A stretch of 64,000 bases of DNA from Symbiodinium sp. CCMP2592 (GCA_905221615.1 CAJNDT010003112.1:1791158-1855157); one strand, 5' to 3'. Numbered from the stretch's first letter, positions 1 to 11,318 are shown. Notes: generated from the sequence alone by a model not told the origin. A program made the numbers and translations.

Positions 1-19
1 GGGTTAGGGTTTAGGGTCT

Positions 20-119
20 AGAGTTTCCGAACATCGGGGGTACCTTATTTGGGGTCCTTATAATAAGGATCCTACTCTTTTAGGGTGCTATATTAGGGTC
101 CCCTATTCTCGGAAACTCC
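20..119. repeat. MITE-like foldback element, family A, copy 1
   Basis: About 100 bp flanked by inverted ends resembling GGGAGTTTCCGAAAAT; the interior carries TACCTTATTTGGGGTCC and TATAATAAGGATCC. Related copies lie at 3752-3851, 7174-7275 and, truncated, near 38824-38895. It is non-coding and small enough to be a non-autonomous transposon mobilised in trans. Confidence 0.7.
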
Positions 120-182
120 CAATGGTCAGATCGGATGCCCTAACAATTAGCTTACCTTTGGTTAGTAGGGAATGGAAGAATG

Positions 183-195
183 GTAGTAATAGTAA

Positions 196-246
<51 letters not shown>

Positions 247-275
247 CAGTAGTAGCAGTAGTAGTAGTAGTAGTG

Positions 276-310
<35 letters not shown>
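183..310. repeat. (AGT)n trinucleotide microsatellite
   Basis: Nearly uninterrupted AGT/TAG triplets with a few AGC and GGT variants. Frames through it would give poly-Ser, poly-Leu or poly-Thr and are not credible proteins. Confidence 0.95.
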
Positions 311-311
<1 letters not shown>

Positions 312-1203
312 ACAATTGTACCCCATTCCTCCATTCCCTACTAACCAAAAATAAGTTAGAAATGGGTGTCGGGGTATTCCACATGTACAACAGGGATCTG
401 TCGGGAATGGGCCTGGTATTTATTCATGCTCCTACATCAAAATTGGGTCAGACACGATGCAAAAGATGCAACATGGCGGCCCAAACAGGCTTTGGGGTTT
501 CGGATGATAGTGCTGAAGCCTTAGAGGGACTAATGAGAAAACATGCGCATGCTGCGGGCCCCATGGCAAGTTGACTATCACAGGTTAATAACACACAGAC
601 ATAATCATAAGTTTCATGATCCCACTTCACACGAACGGAGCACCAGAAAGCGCACACCGAGGACATTTGGGTCTTTTGGGTTCGTGGTCTAGTCCGCTAA
701 GATAGTGACCGTACACTTGAAAACATTTCAACAGGGTTCCGTGCTATGGTACACTGTACTCATACTAAGGAACCCAAACGATGGTGTTTGAAACCGTTCC
801 GGCTCCTCTGTTGTTACTCACGGACAATACTCGAAGACCAAGCCATCGTAGTGCTCGTGGCTGTCGGAGGGGCGGTCGTGATCGCTATGGTCGTGTATCA
901 CTTTTTGGGAATCTTCACTTCCACTGCAAAACCTAAAAAGGTGCGGATTGAGTTCAGGGTATCATGGTCAGATGCTGTGTCTTTGTTGAGCTGCAAACAA
1001 CATCCAGCAACGATGGCTTGGGCGAAATTGGTGATGAGACTTCATTAGTAAGACTAGGCTGATCTCCCAACTCAAGCTCTACACCATGCTTCTCCGCACG
1101 CGCATGCCTCAACTGTACAGGTCCAAGCACCTACTAGTGCTATTCTCCCCGAAATCTGATACGAGAACCCGTACACAACCCAGAAAGAAGCCTTGGAACG
1201 TAC

Positions 1204-1297
1204 GAACCTGATTAAGAAACCCTGGGCCTATAACCCCGACATCGTCGGATTCATATAAGGAACCCAAATAAAGGCCCAAGGTTTCTTAATCAGGTTC
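1204..1297. repeat. Foldback element (family B)
   Basis: The ends are an almost perfect inverted repeat: GAACCTGATTAAGAAACC at the left and GGTTTCTTAATCAGGTTC at the right, with GGGCC/GGCCC continuing the pairing. About 94 bp, non-coding, single copy in the window. Confidence 0.75.
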
Positions 1298-2833
1298 CTG
1301 CATTCGGAGCTCTAGAGCTGTGGAACCCCAAAAAACCTTGAAAACCCAAGCCTAAACCCGAATCCCAATCACCTGCTGGAGGGCTCGTATCCGGGACGGG
1401 TCGGTCGGAGGCTCCGCCACGTAGCTGACGCGCGACCTCATGGGCTTGCTGCAAGATGTCATCAACATAAACAAATAAATGTTCAGATTCATGGGCTCGC
1501 TGTCATATATACTGAACAGAGCAACACAAAACACACATAACTACCTACGCATGATTCCTGACTTGAAAGACGGCCAACAAGGCCTCATGGGTACAGGCTT
1601 GAAATTATCGGCCTTGGCATTTGTAGCGTCGTTTGCGGGTTCTACGAATTCGCTTCATGACACTGGTGCAACAAATGCCAAAGCTCCACATACGCTTTAG
1701 CCTCCTCTTCCAAGTATTCCACGCAAGCATTTTTTTATCTTCTGCGTAAGATGGTCCGGGTGTTGCTGGTGATGAACTACACCCTGAACTCTAAACCCTG
1801 TGAGCCCTACTCCCCGCAACCCTAAAGCCTAAAACAACGTTCTGGGCCTGCAAGGTTTCGGGAATGGTGCCGAAGACCCTATGGGGGCCTTGTATGACAA
1901 TCAGAATAGCGTTTGGGTTCGTATACCGCTATATCACATGATACTTATGAAAGGAACCCTTCCGAATAATCTTGGTGATCATTCAAGCTTCGATGTCAGA
2001 CTCCCAGAAGACACCTTGACTCCCACTCCGGGTGCCCGGACATCGAAGCGTCTTCGACCGGATTTTCCTCATAGTCGAAGTCGTCGAACGCCATAGCGTC
2101 AGCTTTACCCTGAGCCCTAATCCAGTCGTCTGAAAGACTTGTCTACCTTGTAGGGCCCCTATAGGTTCCATAATATAGGGGTTCATGGCGAGCACCTACA
2201 AAAACCGTAGGTTATGGTGGCTCAATCCAAGGGCCTTGACAAATAGAACAGCCTATACATCGGTTCATGGGTTTTATCAGGAGGATTATGAAGGGTAGGA
2301 TCAGCTGCGAGGATTTGAATCTGGGGATGAGCGGGGCCCTAAACCACAACCAAAGAGTGCGACTAGCGGGTGGGTCTCAAGATAGCGGTCTTACGGGGCT
2401 GTTGTTGTGGGCTGACTGGTCGTCTGATGTCAGCCTAGTGAGAGAGATTTGCTGACATGTCTCTGGAGCTTCATGCGACGGACACGATACGTTTATGTTG
2501 TTTGCAGGGGCGTAAGAAACTACAACATGCTCTTCGAGGTATGCTACAGGTTGCTATAGGTCCCTAGGCCTAGGGGACCCTCATTTCGAGAACTACCCAT
2601 CTCCGTATGATCTTTTCAATGCAGGGGCTTTACTGATTAGAATACAGAATAATTAGGGTTTTGGGGGGTACAGAATTATGCCAATAAGGAATCCTGAGGG
2701 ATACTCATTGGAAAACAAATCAAGCTTCGCGCTTTTGGCCGAGGCCTAGGATTGCGCGTTCAACGCGTGGGGATCAAGGGCTCGAGACCCTGGAAGACTA
2801 AGCAAAAAGAGCCTAGAGTAGCCTTAAATCCTA

Positions 2834-2920
2834 TCTACCTGAACCCCCAAAAGTAAGTAAAATAATGGCCCAAAACCTCTAAAGGGCCATCATTCTGCAT
2901 ACTTTTGGGGTCCAGGTAGA
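2834..2920. repeat. Foldback element (family C)
   Basis: About 87 bp. TCTACCTG plus CCCCCAAAAGTA at the left pairs with TACTTTTGGGG plus CAGGTAGA at the right, and an inner GGCCC/GGGCC pair continues the stem. MITE-like and non-coding. Confidence 0.75.
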
Positions 2921-3751
2921 CCCTGAGTTCCTGAGGCGGCTTAGGCAACACTGTCAACCCTCCCCTCAAAATTGTAAACGACTGACGATCTAAGCTTTCG
3001 AAGCCTTACGACCTGCTGCTGACGGCGACCTGGCGACTTCCATCAAGGTCTGGCTAGGACCCCTGAAGTAATCCTTAATTTTGGGGGTATGTTATCCTAT
3101 AATTACATTAAGGAATTCCCCAAACCCTAGTCTAATTATACATCGTTAAGAGTCAGCTCGAGCAGCAAGATCCACTTTTCAACGCCAGTCTCGTTTGGAG
3201 TCAGAGGATCGCCACCATCCACCCTGGCAGCCGGTCACAGTAAGGCTTTACTTCTCCCTACCCCAAACCCCAAACCCTAAACCCCTACACCATAAAACCC
3301 TGACCACTTCCCAGCTGTTCTACACACAGACTACATGCCAAGACCGAGGGTCCGAAAATGATCGAAAATGAACCTCGTACCTCGAAACCCTTAGCTCTGT
3401 AATTCCCAAACCCCAAGGTCCCTTCGACCCTATGCCCTTGTATGGTGGCAAAAGCAAGTCTCATATGTCATGTCGACCGTGTGAACCTCATCTTCATCTA
3501 CTCATTCCGGACACGGTTGCTAGTAGCAAATTATCCCGCTCAGTCGCGTTTAAGGCGGTCTTCCTCGGCGCTTGCTGTTCATTCCTTCACTTGCCCTCCC
3601 TCCGAACCCGGACTACCAGAGAGCTGCTTGAAATCAGAACCACCCAAGCGACTCCCAAACAGGCCAGCATTGCGCCGGAGTCCTCCCCCTGGTCCTGTCC
3701 TGCCCACAAAAAAGCTGGGAGGACACTGGGGCCTGAAGAATCACCAATATG

Positions 3752-3851
3752 GGAGTTTCTGAAAATAGGGGACCCTAGTATAGTACCCCAAATCGTGGGA
3801 TCCTTATTATAAGGGCCCCAAAATAAGGTACCCCTAATTTTCGGAAACTCC
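3752..3851. repeat. MITE-like foldback element, family A, copy 2
   Basis: Inverted orientation relative to copy 1, with ends GGAGTTTCTGAAAATA and TTTTCGGAAACTCC. The interior GGGATCCTTATTATAAGGG and AATAAGGTACCCC matches the other copies. Confidence 0.75.
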
Positions 3852-4771
3852 AACATTGTTCCATAGACTGACTGTTTCATACGACTATACCAAAGTATAC
3901 CCCGAAACCCTATTCTAGTAATTTGGGATCCCTTTTGAAGGCTCCTTCAGGTTTTGATTTCAATAGCGAATGGGTTCTACATGGCTTAAAGCTCCTCAAA
4001 CCAGAACATGCGGGAGGGTCCAAGACTTTAGGCTTTAGGGGTTTAGGGTTGAGGATTTAGGGTTCAAGGTAGATGATGAAGTCGCAAACCACAGGTGCAG
4101 CAGAAGTAGTCGTCTTCGCCATCGTCCGTAGAGCCCCGAAGTCCGAAGCCACGAAACCCTAAAACCTTCGGCTCGGGTGGTCCTCGGTTGTCCCACCACT
4201 CCTGGCCACAGGTGAAAGTTTCGGGTGCAGGCTCTTTCCTCCAGGAGGACAGGGTTCAAGTATGCCTAAGCTTGACGGCTTGGGATTAGGACTTGACCCG
4301 TAATACCCTGGAACCTAAGCCCGAGGGGTTGCAATGCACTCAACCAGTCTTCACATGCTCTTGATGCCTCCGTAAGTGCGTTGACAGTCTCTAGTTGCGG
4401 TCTCCAAGTAGAGATAAAGCAACTAAACAGCGCACTCTGCTGGCGAGGAATAAACTCTACAGACAGGGTGTAGGGTTACGGAATTAGGTTTTGCTGTAGT
4501 GCACCTAGTAAGACACCAATTGGCTTTAACTAGAGCTACACCTTAAAACGAAGTATAAGTTCCTATAGCTTAAATAAGGTCCATTCCACAACTCCTAATA
4601 AGTTCTGCTGGGCCGAAAACCTATTTCTGCAAGTCTGCCCGTAGCCTTAGTCCTGGTCCACCCCTCTCGCAGTTAACCTGCAGACACAAATCCCAAGCTG
4701 AGCCCTAACTACTAATTAGAACCGACCAGCCTTACAACGAATCCCCTTGAAACTGAGAACCCCAAACTCTG

Positions 4772-4851
4772 CTTAAAGGATCATGGGACTTACTTATAAC
4801 CCCAATTAAGGTACTTATAACCTTACCTACTGAGTCCCATGACCCTGCAAG
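4772..4851. repeat. MITE-like foldback element, family D, copy 1
   Basis: About 80 bp with inverted ends around GGATCATGGGACTTA and GAGTCCCATGACCC, and paired TTATAACC/GGTACTTATAA segments inside. Another full copy is at 40160-40255; half copies flank the EVE plus copia block at 9864-9906 and 37080-37153. Confidence 0.7.
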
Positions 4852-6070
4852 TGTGTACAAACCCGATCATGCCGACACTCCGACTGTCCTCAACTCACAC
4901 ACCCCCCGGCTCGAAAACAAGAGGAGACCGAAACCCGAAAGTCTACTCCCAACATCGTCCCAACCCCAAGCCGGGATAAGCAACCCTAAAACCGAAGAGT
5001 TCAAAGACTCTGAAGTCTGAAAGCCACGCAAAATCCAGCTAACTGCGGCCTTCTTCTTGTTGCCCGTGTTGCTCTGCCAGTCGTCCCACTTGTTCCACGA
5101 GGAGGTCGAGGAATTCCAGGAGTTCCAGTTCTCGCAACAGAACTCGCTTTAAAGAGTTGTGGGCTTCGCACGGAGGGTATCTATAGGGTTTAGGGCTCAT
5201 GGTGCGGGGCTTGAAACTTAGGAGTTTTGGAGCTGAAGCTTTGGGGGATGGGGGGGGGGGGAGGGCTCAGCATTTCGGATTTAAGCTAGGATTCAAGATC
5301 GCTATCGAAGATTGGGAAGAGAATAAACGGGGGTTGGTGGCCTGGGGGAGGGTTAGGTGGTGAAACTTTGGGTTAGAAGCTGGGGGAAAGGGGTCCGGAG
5401 GCTTAGGCGCTCGAAGGTAAACTTCTTCCCTGTTCAGTTTCATCGCCTTCTGACACTTACTATCCTGACGGTTGTCGAGAGAGAACCTTCTTCCACAGAT
5501 ATAATTATGGCTGGGACCAGAGCCTTCGTCCTTCGTGTTATTGCGTGAGAGAGAGGGATAGAATGTTAATCGTAGTACACTGTAGGAGCACATTCATTCG
5601 TCAACCCGAGATTGCCAGGCTAGACATCGACAGAGGGTGGTGAACCCAAAGCCTGGATTCCTAAACCGTGGATTACGTAAGAAGCAACCTGAATCCAAGT
5701 CATCTACGCATTCCAGCTGTTGGAGCCTGTAACTTTCGTTCAGAAGAAGTTCTGACGCTAAAGGCTAATGGGGCTTGCTATTTAATATGTGCTCATGCAA
5801 GCAGCATCTTAGTGGGATTTTGGGGAGAAGGTAAACTCGCCCCTGGACCTCTGACGATGTACGCCACAAGCCCCGTAGACCCGCAAACACAACACTGACC
5901 CGTCGGAATTACGTTACGTTGCAAGAGGGATACTGAGTCGTAGGGCACACTCTGTTTCCGAGCAAAGGTGTCGGGTGCTTTTGTTGGGAGCCTTTGAAAT
6001 GTTGACCTTACCTGGTGAGGTCTGTAACCGAACTGTAAAGTATGATCCAGAGCAGATTCCTCATACGCAG

Positions 6071-6120
6071 ACCAGCCTTGCTGCCACCTCTTCCACGGTC
6101 GTCTTGATCGCCATCTTCCT
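6071..6120. repeat. Dispersed 50-bp cassette type 1, copy 1
   Basis: Matches 7102-7150 with a handful of transitions (shared core CCTTGCTGCC-CCTCTTCC-CGGTC-TCTTG). Both copies are open on the minus strand in one frame, so they may be duplicated fragments of a coding exon, but no gene can be built around them. Confidence 0.45.
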
Positions 6121-6775
6121 CCCAACTTGCAGTGAGAATCGGCTCGCAATTACATGGAAAGCTTAGAGATTAGAGACCCCGTAAACCATGCACCCTAAAC
6201 TCGACCCATGCCCTAAAACCCACGAATTCCACACCCTTAAATTCCCTAATCCCCAAACGTTTAGGGGTTTCAGGGTTCTGGAGCATGGTTTCGAGCAGCG
6301 TAACTCAGGTGGATCTCACTGATCCACGGGCCTTGAGAATGAGAACTGGGGCTTCTGGGGTTTTACGAGGTTTTTTCATCGGGTGGTGAAAAGGTTTCGA
6401 AGGAATTTAAGTACCGGGGCTTTAGAATGGTCCCGCAATCCGCGAAGACCCGGAACTAAAAGAAACCAGCCCCAACCTGACCTGCCGGATACTTTCGATA
6501 CCCGGATGACCCCAAAGTACACCCGTTAAGGCCTGATAATGTACAACACAGTACAAAAGGGCCGTAGCAAACCCTGTAACACTCGAAACTGAACCCAATA
6601 GAGTCAACCCCATAGGGTTGGAAACCGGATTCAGGCCAATGGTGCCGTGATTCCTTATACAGTACTCTTAAGTCTTAAGGATTGAGGCTATTGGGTTTCC
6701 AACTTGTAGGCATCTACTGTAGAAGCTCGACAAAGCTTGAAAACAGAGATTGTGAACTGGGGCTCCCGGCCCCTT

Positions 6776-6842
6776 GTCCATCGTCGGCAGAGGACTTCCA
6801 GATGTTCCACTTCTGACCCTTTCCAAAGGAGCGGCTGTTTCT
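6776..6842. repeat. Dispersed ~65-bp cassette type 2, copy 1
   Basis: Core GACTTCCAGATGTTCCACTT followed by a CCCTTTCC-type segment; recurs near 8511-8580 and, more weakly, 9787-9865. Possibly exon debris or a short interspersed repeat. Confidence 0.45.
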
Positions 6843-7101
6843 GCTTGAGATGTCGGGTGTGTGATGGTAGAGTTATATAGGGGGGGCTACACAAGGACAC
6901 TTGTCATTAGCAATGATTCCGACTTCCTTTTTACTAGGAGGGCTCACCTTAAGTAAGCCACTTCGAACCCAAGATCTGTTAAACTGGAAACCCTCGAGCG
7001 CTAGGGTTTAGGATCTGTGCGGTTTCGGGCTTAGGTTTCAAGGCTCATAGGGCTTAGGGGTTTGAGTAAGTACACCTGGAGACGAACCGCGCAGAATTCC
7101 G

Positions 7102-7150
7102 CGGCCTTGCTGCCGCCTCTTCCGCGGTCATCTTGCGCGGCATCTTCCTT
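7102..7150. repeat. Dispersed 50-bp cassette type 1, copy 2
   Basis: Second copy of the segment at 6071-6120. It lies just left of a family A foldback element. Confidence 0.45.
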
Positions 7151-7173
7151 ACGACCGCAATGGGAATCGATTT

Positions 7174-7275
7174 GGGAGTTTCCGAAAATGGGGGGACCCC
7201 AATATAGTACCCTAAATAGTAGGAACCTTATTCTCAGGACACCAAAAGAAGGTACCCCTAATTTTCGCGAACTCC
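7174..7275. repeat. MITE-like foldback element, family A, copy 3
   Basis: Ends GGGAGTTTCCGAAAATG and AATTTTCGCGAACTCC; the interior carries AAGGTACCCC like copy 2. Confidence 0.75.
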
Positions 7276-7668
7276 TATTTGGGCTTTCCTCCGCTAGCCG
7301 TTATAACCTTTAGCGATGAGGATTCGGGGAGTCTGCTTCTTGGCTTTCGCCGGTGACGGGCACAGGACCCACTGAGGAGGTTCGGTAAATCAGCTAAAAT
7401 TATGTATGATCTATGGCCTGGGGATTGGAACTTGGGTTCCAGGTAATCGAAAGGAGAGATATCCTCAAACAGAACCTCTTGTATCATGCGCTTCTGCACA
7501 TAACTGACATACTCTGATCTTGACAGTATGGAACACTAGCTACGATATATACAGACTGTAATAAAAGGTCCTTATAAGGGCTTAGGAGCTTGGAGATATT
7601 GGGGCTTTAGAGTTCAGTCTGGACCGTTGCCTCCCACAAGAATTCCCTTATAATTCTTTGCATTTAGA

Positions 7669-7785
7669 TATATGGTTGGTGGTCAAAATTATAGTCCCTT
7701 TTGGGGTATCCTAAAAATTGGGTGCTGTATTCCATTAAGGCATTAAGGACCGAAAAAGGGACCCTGAATTTGACAACCACCCATA
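7669..7785. repeat. MITE-like foldback element, family E, copy 1
   Basis: About 117 bp. The left end ATATGGTTGGTGGTCAAAATT and the right end AATTTGACAACCACCCATAT are inverted, continued by TAGTCCCTTTT/AAAAAGGGACC. A related right end is at 39968-40026. Confidence 0.7.
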
Positions 7786-8510
7786 TACAGATTTCCGCAC
7801 AGCGTCGCTCTGGGCTTTGAAACCTTTAGGACTTGAGCTGTGCACAGAGGTTTCGGCTGCCAAAGACAGGCAACAGACTACATTGCAAAGCCGCAAACCG
7901 CGGGAAGAGCGAGGTCCCAAATCCTAATCCTCAACCCGGGTTGTTGGTCTTTAGGGCTGCACCTCTGCCAAAGGCGCTTCCGCACCCACAAAAAAACAGA
8001 TTGAATCTGCAGGCCCGACAATGTACTCGATAGAGATGGCACTAATCATCAACCCTAATACCAAAACCCAAAACCGTGTCCGCCCCAAACCCTAAGCGAT
8101 GCCTGAAGCCCTTAAATCAACGCCCTATAAGCCCTGAGAAAAACACATAAGCCCTTAACCCCGAATAAAAGCAAGCCCAAGTCCACAAAATTTCAACCCT
8201 ACTGCTGCCGCTACAACCAAGACAGCAGGATGCCGTGAAGAACATCCTAAAACCTGTTGCCCCGAAGCCTGCTGCTTGAAACCGCACGAGCCCTAACTAA
8301 ACCCTAAACCCCTGAACTTACACTAAACTCTGACTAGGAGGTGCTTTTAAAGCCTTTGAAAACTATTAGTAGGTAAGATCCTCTTAAGCTCAATAAGAGC
8401 GAATATAAAATGTCCCAAAGCCGTACCCAGCTGAACCCCATACCCTAAACCCCCTGAAACCTTAAACCCCAACCCCGAGTCGCTAAACCCACCTACACCG
8501 GGCCCCTGGC

Positions 8511-8580
8511 GCCGGATCCATTGCCGGAGGGCTTCCAGACGTTCCACTTCTGGCCCTTTCTCGGGAGGCCGTTCGCTGCT
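8511..8580. repeat. Dispersed ~65-bp cassette type 2, copy 2
   Basis: Contains GGGCTTCCAGACGTTCCACTT and TGGCCCTTTC; compare 6776-6842 and 9787-9865. Confidence 0.45.
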
Positions 8581-9863
8581 TTAGGAGGGCCGGTAGGGTT
8601 CAGGACTTCTTCCGATGCTGCCTGAGTCCGAAGACGCGATCATAAATTCATAGAAGCATACCTACAGCAACGAAGGGATGCCAACTGCTGAGGGTGTAGG
8701 ATGTAGGGTTGAGGCTCCTTTTAAACATAACAAACTCACAAGCATTGGTAAAACCCTCGCTGAAAGCCCTAAACCCAAATACGGGCCCGTATACCCCAAG
8801 GTCCTACCTTTCTTGGTCCCCGTATGTCCCCGTTATACCGTTGCAAGGTTCGGGTTGCGAAGCTTATGGTGCTTGTGCGTGTGCAATATAGGGGCTAAAC
8901 GAATGAGAAAGGGTTTTGCGGTGAATAGCATGTTCGATTTATCTAGGGACGATCATGGAATAGCTTCTATTACTTCATATTCCCACCCTGATATCACGTC
9001 GTGGGTTCTAGTTTGGACAGAGCAATCTGGAGACTCCAAAACCCTAAACCCTAAACCCTTTGAATTAAGCAAGAATCACAAAGCATTCGTGATCGTCTAT
9101 GTGATGAAAGGTATATAGGGAGATTACACTGAGGGCTGCCATGCGCATGGCTTCGGAGGAGCTTGTCAGTGGGTGCTTGTAGCCTTATGCAGGAGGTGTG
9201 CAAACAAAACCGAAACCGCATCAACAAGCCGAAACTCTACACCAACACACAGCAACAACTTCGTGCTAGAATGCTGAACCGTGGGACGGAGAGGTTAAGG
9301 CTTGACAGGGTGGAGGGGTCCGGAGTCAAGAGCGCGCCTTGCTCCCACTCCGGGACCCACCCGACTCTTGCTCGCTGCTGTCCTGATTAGACTTTTTGAG
9401 GCGCTGTTTAGTTTAGGGCTTCGTCGTGCTTGTAAGGTTCTCAGTTGAAATGGCAGCGTTTTGCGATGGGGTTTGGAAAGACTGTTTCTCCTTGAGCCCT
9501 TGCCACACAGCTCATAGAACCAAACGAGCCCCATTAAAGCCTCTGCTGGATTTTTGTTTGAGTTTGAGCTCCTATAACCCAAGACAAAGATGATAGTCGT
9601 AATCGCCCACTGAGCCTTATTATGCAGCTGTATCGTGAAAACTCATTCCGAGGGAGACTGTAGCTTCTAAACAGATGTCGATGCTTTTTTTGAGACCCAC
9701 GCTTGAACAGAACCCTTAAGGCACCGTTTAGTTTGAGACCTACGCTTGAACATAGAACCCTTAAGGCAAACTCCGATGTCCGTCCTTCTGACGGGCGTTG
9801 CCGCGTGCCGCGCCGGGTCTCCACACGTTCCACTTTGGTCCGGATCCCTGGAGCGGGAGCTAT

Positions 9864-9906
9864 TTGGAGGATCATGGGACTTAGTAAGGGTTCTTAAGTT
9901 AGTATA
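9864..9906. repeat. Family D foldback element, left half
   Basis: GGAGGATCATGGGACTTAGTAAG matches the left end of the full copy at 40160-40255, but the element stops where the EVE-associated sequence begins. A right half of the same family starts immediately after the copia LTR at 37080. Confidence 0.55.
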
Positions 9907-10193
9907 GACCATTTCCATTTTCAACCATGGCACCCCCCCTAGCACCAAAACCATAACAACCTATACTTCAACCCTAACACCACCCAAGACCCATAGGTAG
10001 AACCCTAGGAATAACTCACCCCAAGACCCAAAACCATAACAACCTATACCCAATACCCACAAGATGGAACCATTAGAAGAACCATATGTAACCTCATAGA
10101 AAAACCCCAACCTCAAACCCATACACCAATACCCCGATAGAAAACCCGATAGTATCAACCCGAAATCCCTAACCTTAGAAAATGGAAATGGTC
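9907..10193. repeat. 16-bp inverted repeat bracketing a G-poor tract at the EVE left edge
   Basis: GACCATTTCCATTTTC at 9907-9922 is the exact reverse complement of 10178-10193. The 255 bp between are strongly strand-asymmetric (rich in A and C, few G) and contain the phrase CCAAAACCATAACAACCTATA twice, about 80 bp apart. This may be the terminal inverted repeat zone of the viral element or a separate foldback element. No gene is seen. Confidence 0.6.
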
Positions 10194-10503
10194 TTCTCTA
10201 ATAAAATAACAATAATAGGAATAAGGTTTAGGGATAAGGAAAACCATAGTGTAGTTATAATCCTTAAGGCGTTACAGATTATAACTACATTATACTTATG
10301 AAGTATCAACACTCTAATGATTGAATTCTTGAATTAAATCATTAGAACATTACATAGGGACTATCGGGGTTTTCTTCTCCTTCTTCCAAAAGCACGAAAC
10401 AAACTAATTAGACCATTACCACATTCTGTTGATGCGCTTATGGAAGCACACGGGGCACTGGCATGGGGGCACTGTCAATATACAACACAAATTAATTATT
10501 AAT
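10194..10503. other. AT-rich non-coding left flank of the EVE with two hairpins
   Basis: No ORF is supported. It contains two perfect hairpins: TGTAGTTATAATC (10250-10262) with its complement at 10277-10289, and TCTAATGATT (10313-10322) with its complement at 10337-10346. Base composition shifts here from the mixed host DNA to the AT-rich viral DNA, so the EVE boundary lies at or left of this stretch. Confidence 0.5.
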
Positions 10504-10701
10504 CTATTTTAGTAATTCTTCTAACTGATAAAACTCAAACAACAATTTGAATCGTTTCTTATACTCTTCATAGTGGTAGTAATCCTCTAGTTCATCCAAA
10601 ATCGCATTTAATCTAGCATTGTATTTTCTTATGTTCCTTCTTTCTTCTAACCAATTTTGTTTATCTTCCTCTTTTTCTTTCTTAGGAAACAAACACTCCA
10701 T
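10504..10701 (-). CDS. Small charged protein of the EVE, unknown function
   Basis: A 65-codon frame from the ATG at 10701. The product is very rich in Glu, Lys, Arg and Tyr and probably helical or coiled-coil (segments such as KKEKEEDKQNWLEERR). The frame stays open upstream to a stop just before 10716 without another ATG. It overlaps the end of the next small ORF by a few bases, fitting the tight packing of small DNA viruses. I recognise no family; codon use is AT-rich like the capsid and ATPase genes. Confidence 0.5.
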   Translation of the reverse strand: MECLFPKKEKEEDKQNWLEERRNIRKYNARLNAILDELEDYYHYEEYKKRFKLLFEFYQLEELLK

Positions 10702-10708
10702 ATATTTA

Positions 10709-10858
10709 TTATACAAATTTCTTACTAATTTTTAGTTTCAAATCATTCAGTTCAAACTCCAATCTGTCTATGTCTTTTTTAATGACTTCAATGTCTGTTT
10801 CAGTTCCTTCTAGTCTTTGTTCGCATTCCTCAGGGGTAGTTCCCATCCAGTATCGCAT
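10709..10858 (-). CDS. 49-codon coiled-coil ORF of the EVE
   Basis: Starts at the ATG at 10858 and ends at the TAA at 10709-10711. The product is a short acidic/basic helix with regularly spaced Leu and Ile (IEVIKKDIDRLEFELNDLKL), typical of a short coiled coil. It overlaps the 3' end of the 99-codon ORF at 10810-11109 in another frame. It could be an independent small gene or the original C-terminus of that ORF displaced by a frameshift. Confidence 0.4.
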   Translation of the reverse strand: MRYWMGTTPEECEQRLEGTETDIEVIKKDIDRLEFELNDLKLKISKKFV

Positions 10859-11109
10859 ACTTCAACGCTTCCGACTTGACCTTCGGTTTTGAATATCCCG
10901 TTTTCATCGGGCGATATATGACGTCCAGTAGAACCAAATTTCAAATTTCGTCTATCTTCTATAACATTTATTGTAACTATGTTGTTTTCCTGTGTTGTTT
11001 TAGTCTCCTTATGATAAGATTGTCTTTTACACCTACAAGGGATACACGATATACCATTAGCGTTTATGAAAAACCCTTTCTTCTTTTCGCTTTCTGTTAT
11101 ATCGCTCAT
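10810..11109 (-). CDS. 99-aa EVE protein with a Cys-rich CIPCRC motif
   Basis: ATG at 11109. The N-terminal third contains C-I-P-C-R-C, a possible metal-binding knot, followed by a polar region. I recognise no family. It lies in a run of three minus-strand small ORFs left of the packaging ATPase. The last ten or so codons overlap the start of the 49-codon coiled-coil ORF in another frame, so the true C-terminus is uncertain. Confidence 0.45.
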   Translation of the reverse strand: MSDITESEKKKGFFINANGISCIPCRCKRQSYHKETKTTQENNIVTINVIEDRRNLKFGSTGRHISPDENGIFKTEGQVGSVEVCDTGWELPLRNANKD

Positions 11110-11114
11110 TTATA

Positions 11115-11276
11115 CTATTTAGATTTTTTAACATTTTTCAAGCAAATAATAACTGCTTTTACAAACTCTAATGATAAATAACAACATCGTTTTGCCTTAC
11201 TATCTTTTATTACCTGCGCTTCTACTACTTCTAAACCGTTTATGGTTTCAATATAAGTATCATAGTTTTCATTCAT
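11115..11276 (-). CDS. 53-aa EVE protein, unknown function
   Basis: ATG at 11276, TAG at 11115-11117, ending 5 bp before the start of the next minus-strand ORF (11109). The product is small with a C-C-Y and an I-I-C-L segment and a lysine-rich tail. It is divergently oriented to the ATPase, with only 42 bp between the two starts. No family recognised. Confidence 0.45.
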   Translation of the reverse strand: MNENYDTYIETINGLEVVEAQVIKDSKAKRCCYLSLEFVKAVIICLKNVKKSK

Positions 11277-11318
11277 TATATATTTAAATCACATATTTTC
11301 TAGTTAATAATAATTATT
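11277..11318. promoter_or_regulatory. Probable divergent viral promoter
   Basis: A 42-bp, almost pure A+T gap between two divergent start codons (11276 leftward, 11319 rightward). Any promoter for the ATPase or the 53-aa ORF must lie here or inside the neighbouring gene. The run TATATTTAAAT could serve as a TATA-like element. Inferred from position and composition only. Confidence 0.35.

Larger units (their letters stand above)
1..9863. other. Gene-poor host intergenic DNA
   Basis: No open frame here has a recognisable domain, and the longer ones are low-complexity or unsupported. The sequence is dominated by degenerate CCCTAAA/TTTAGGG heptamers (for example near 3265-3300, 4030-4070, 8285-8320, 9040-9060), a G-homopolymer near 5250-5263, short palindromic elements listed separately, and two kinds of dispersed 50-70 bp cassette. 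Introns could hide host exons, since dinoflagellate genes often have many introns with non-canonical borders, but nothing here supports a gene model. Telomere-like heptamers scattered inside a chromosome are typical of Symbiodiniaceae assemblies, so this is consistent with a dinoflagellate (inference). Confidence 0.6.

Noticed and set aside
746..1048. Plus-strand 100-codon frame with one hydrophobic stretch (VVLVAVGGAVVIAMVVYHFL)
   Set aside because: One transmembrane-like run is not enough; no homologous domain, no flanking gene structure, and similar frames occur by chance in this region.
2700..2760. CTTCGCGCTTTTGGCC segment resembling the start of U2 snRNA
   Set aside because: Only a short loose match; the conserved branch-site-pairing and Sm sequences of U2 are absent.
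8678..9118. Plus-strand 146-codon frame
   Set aside because: Contains a telomere-like CCCTAAA repeat inside and no recognisable motif; looks like random open frame.
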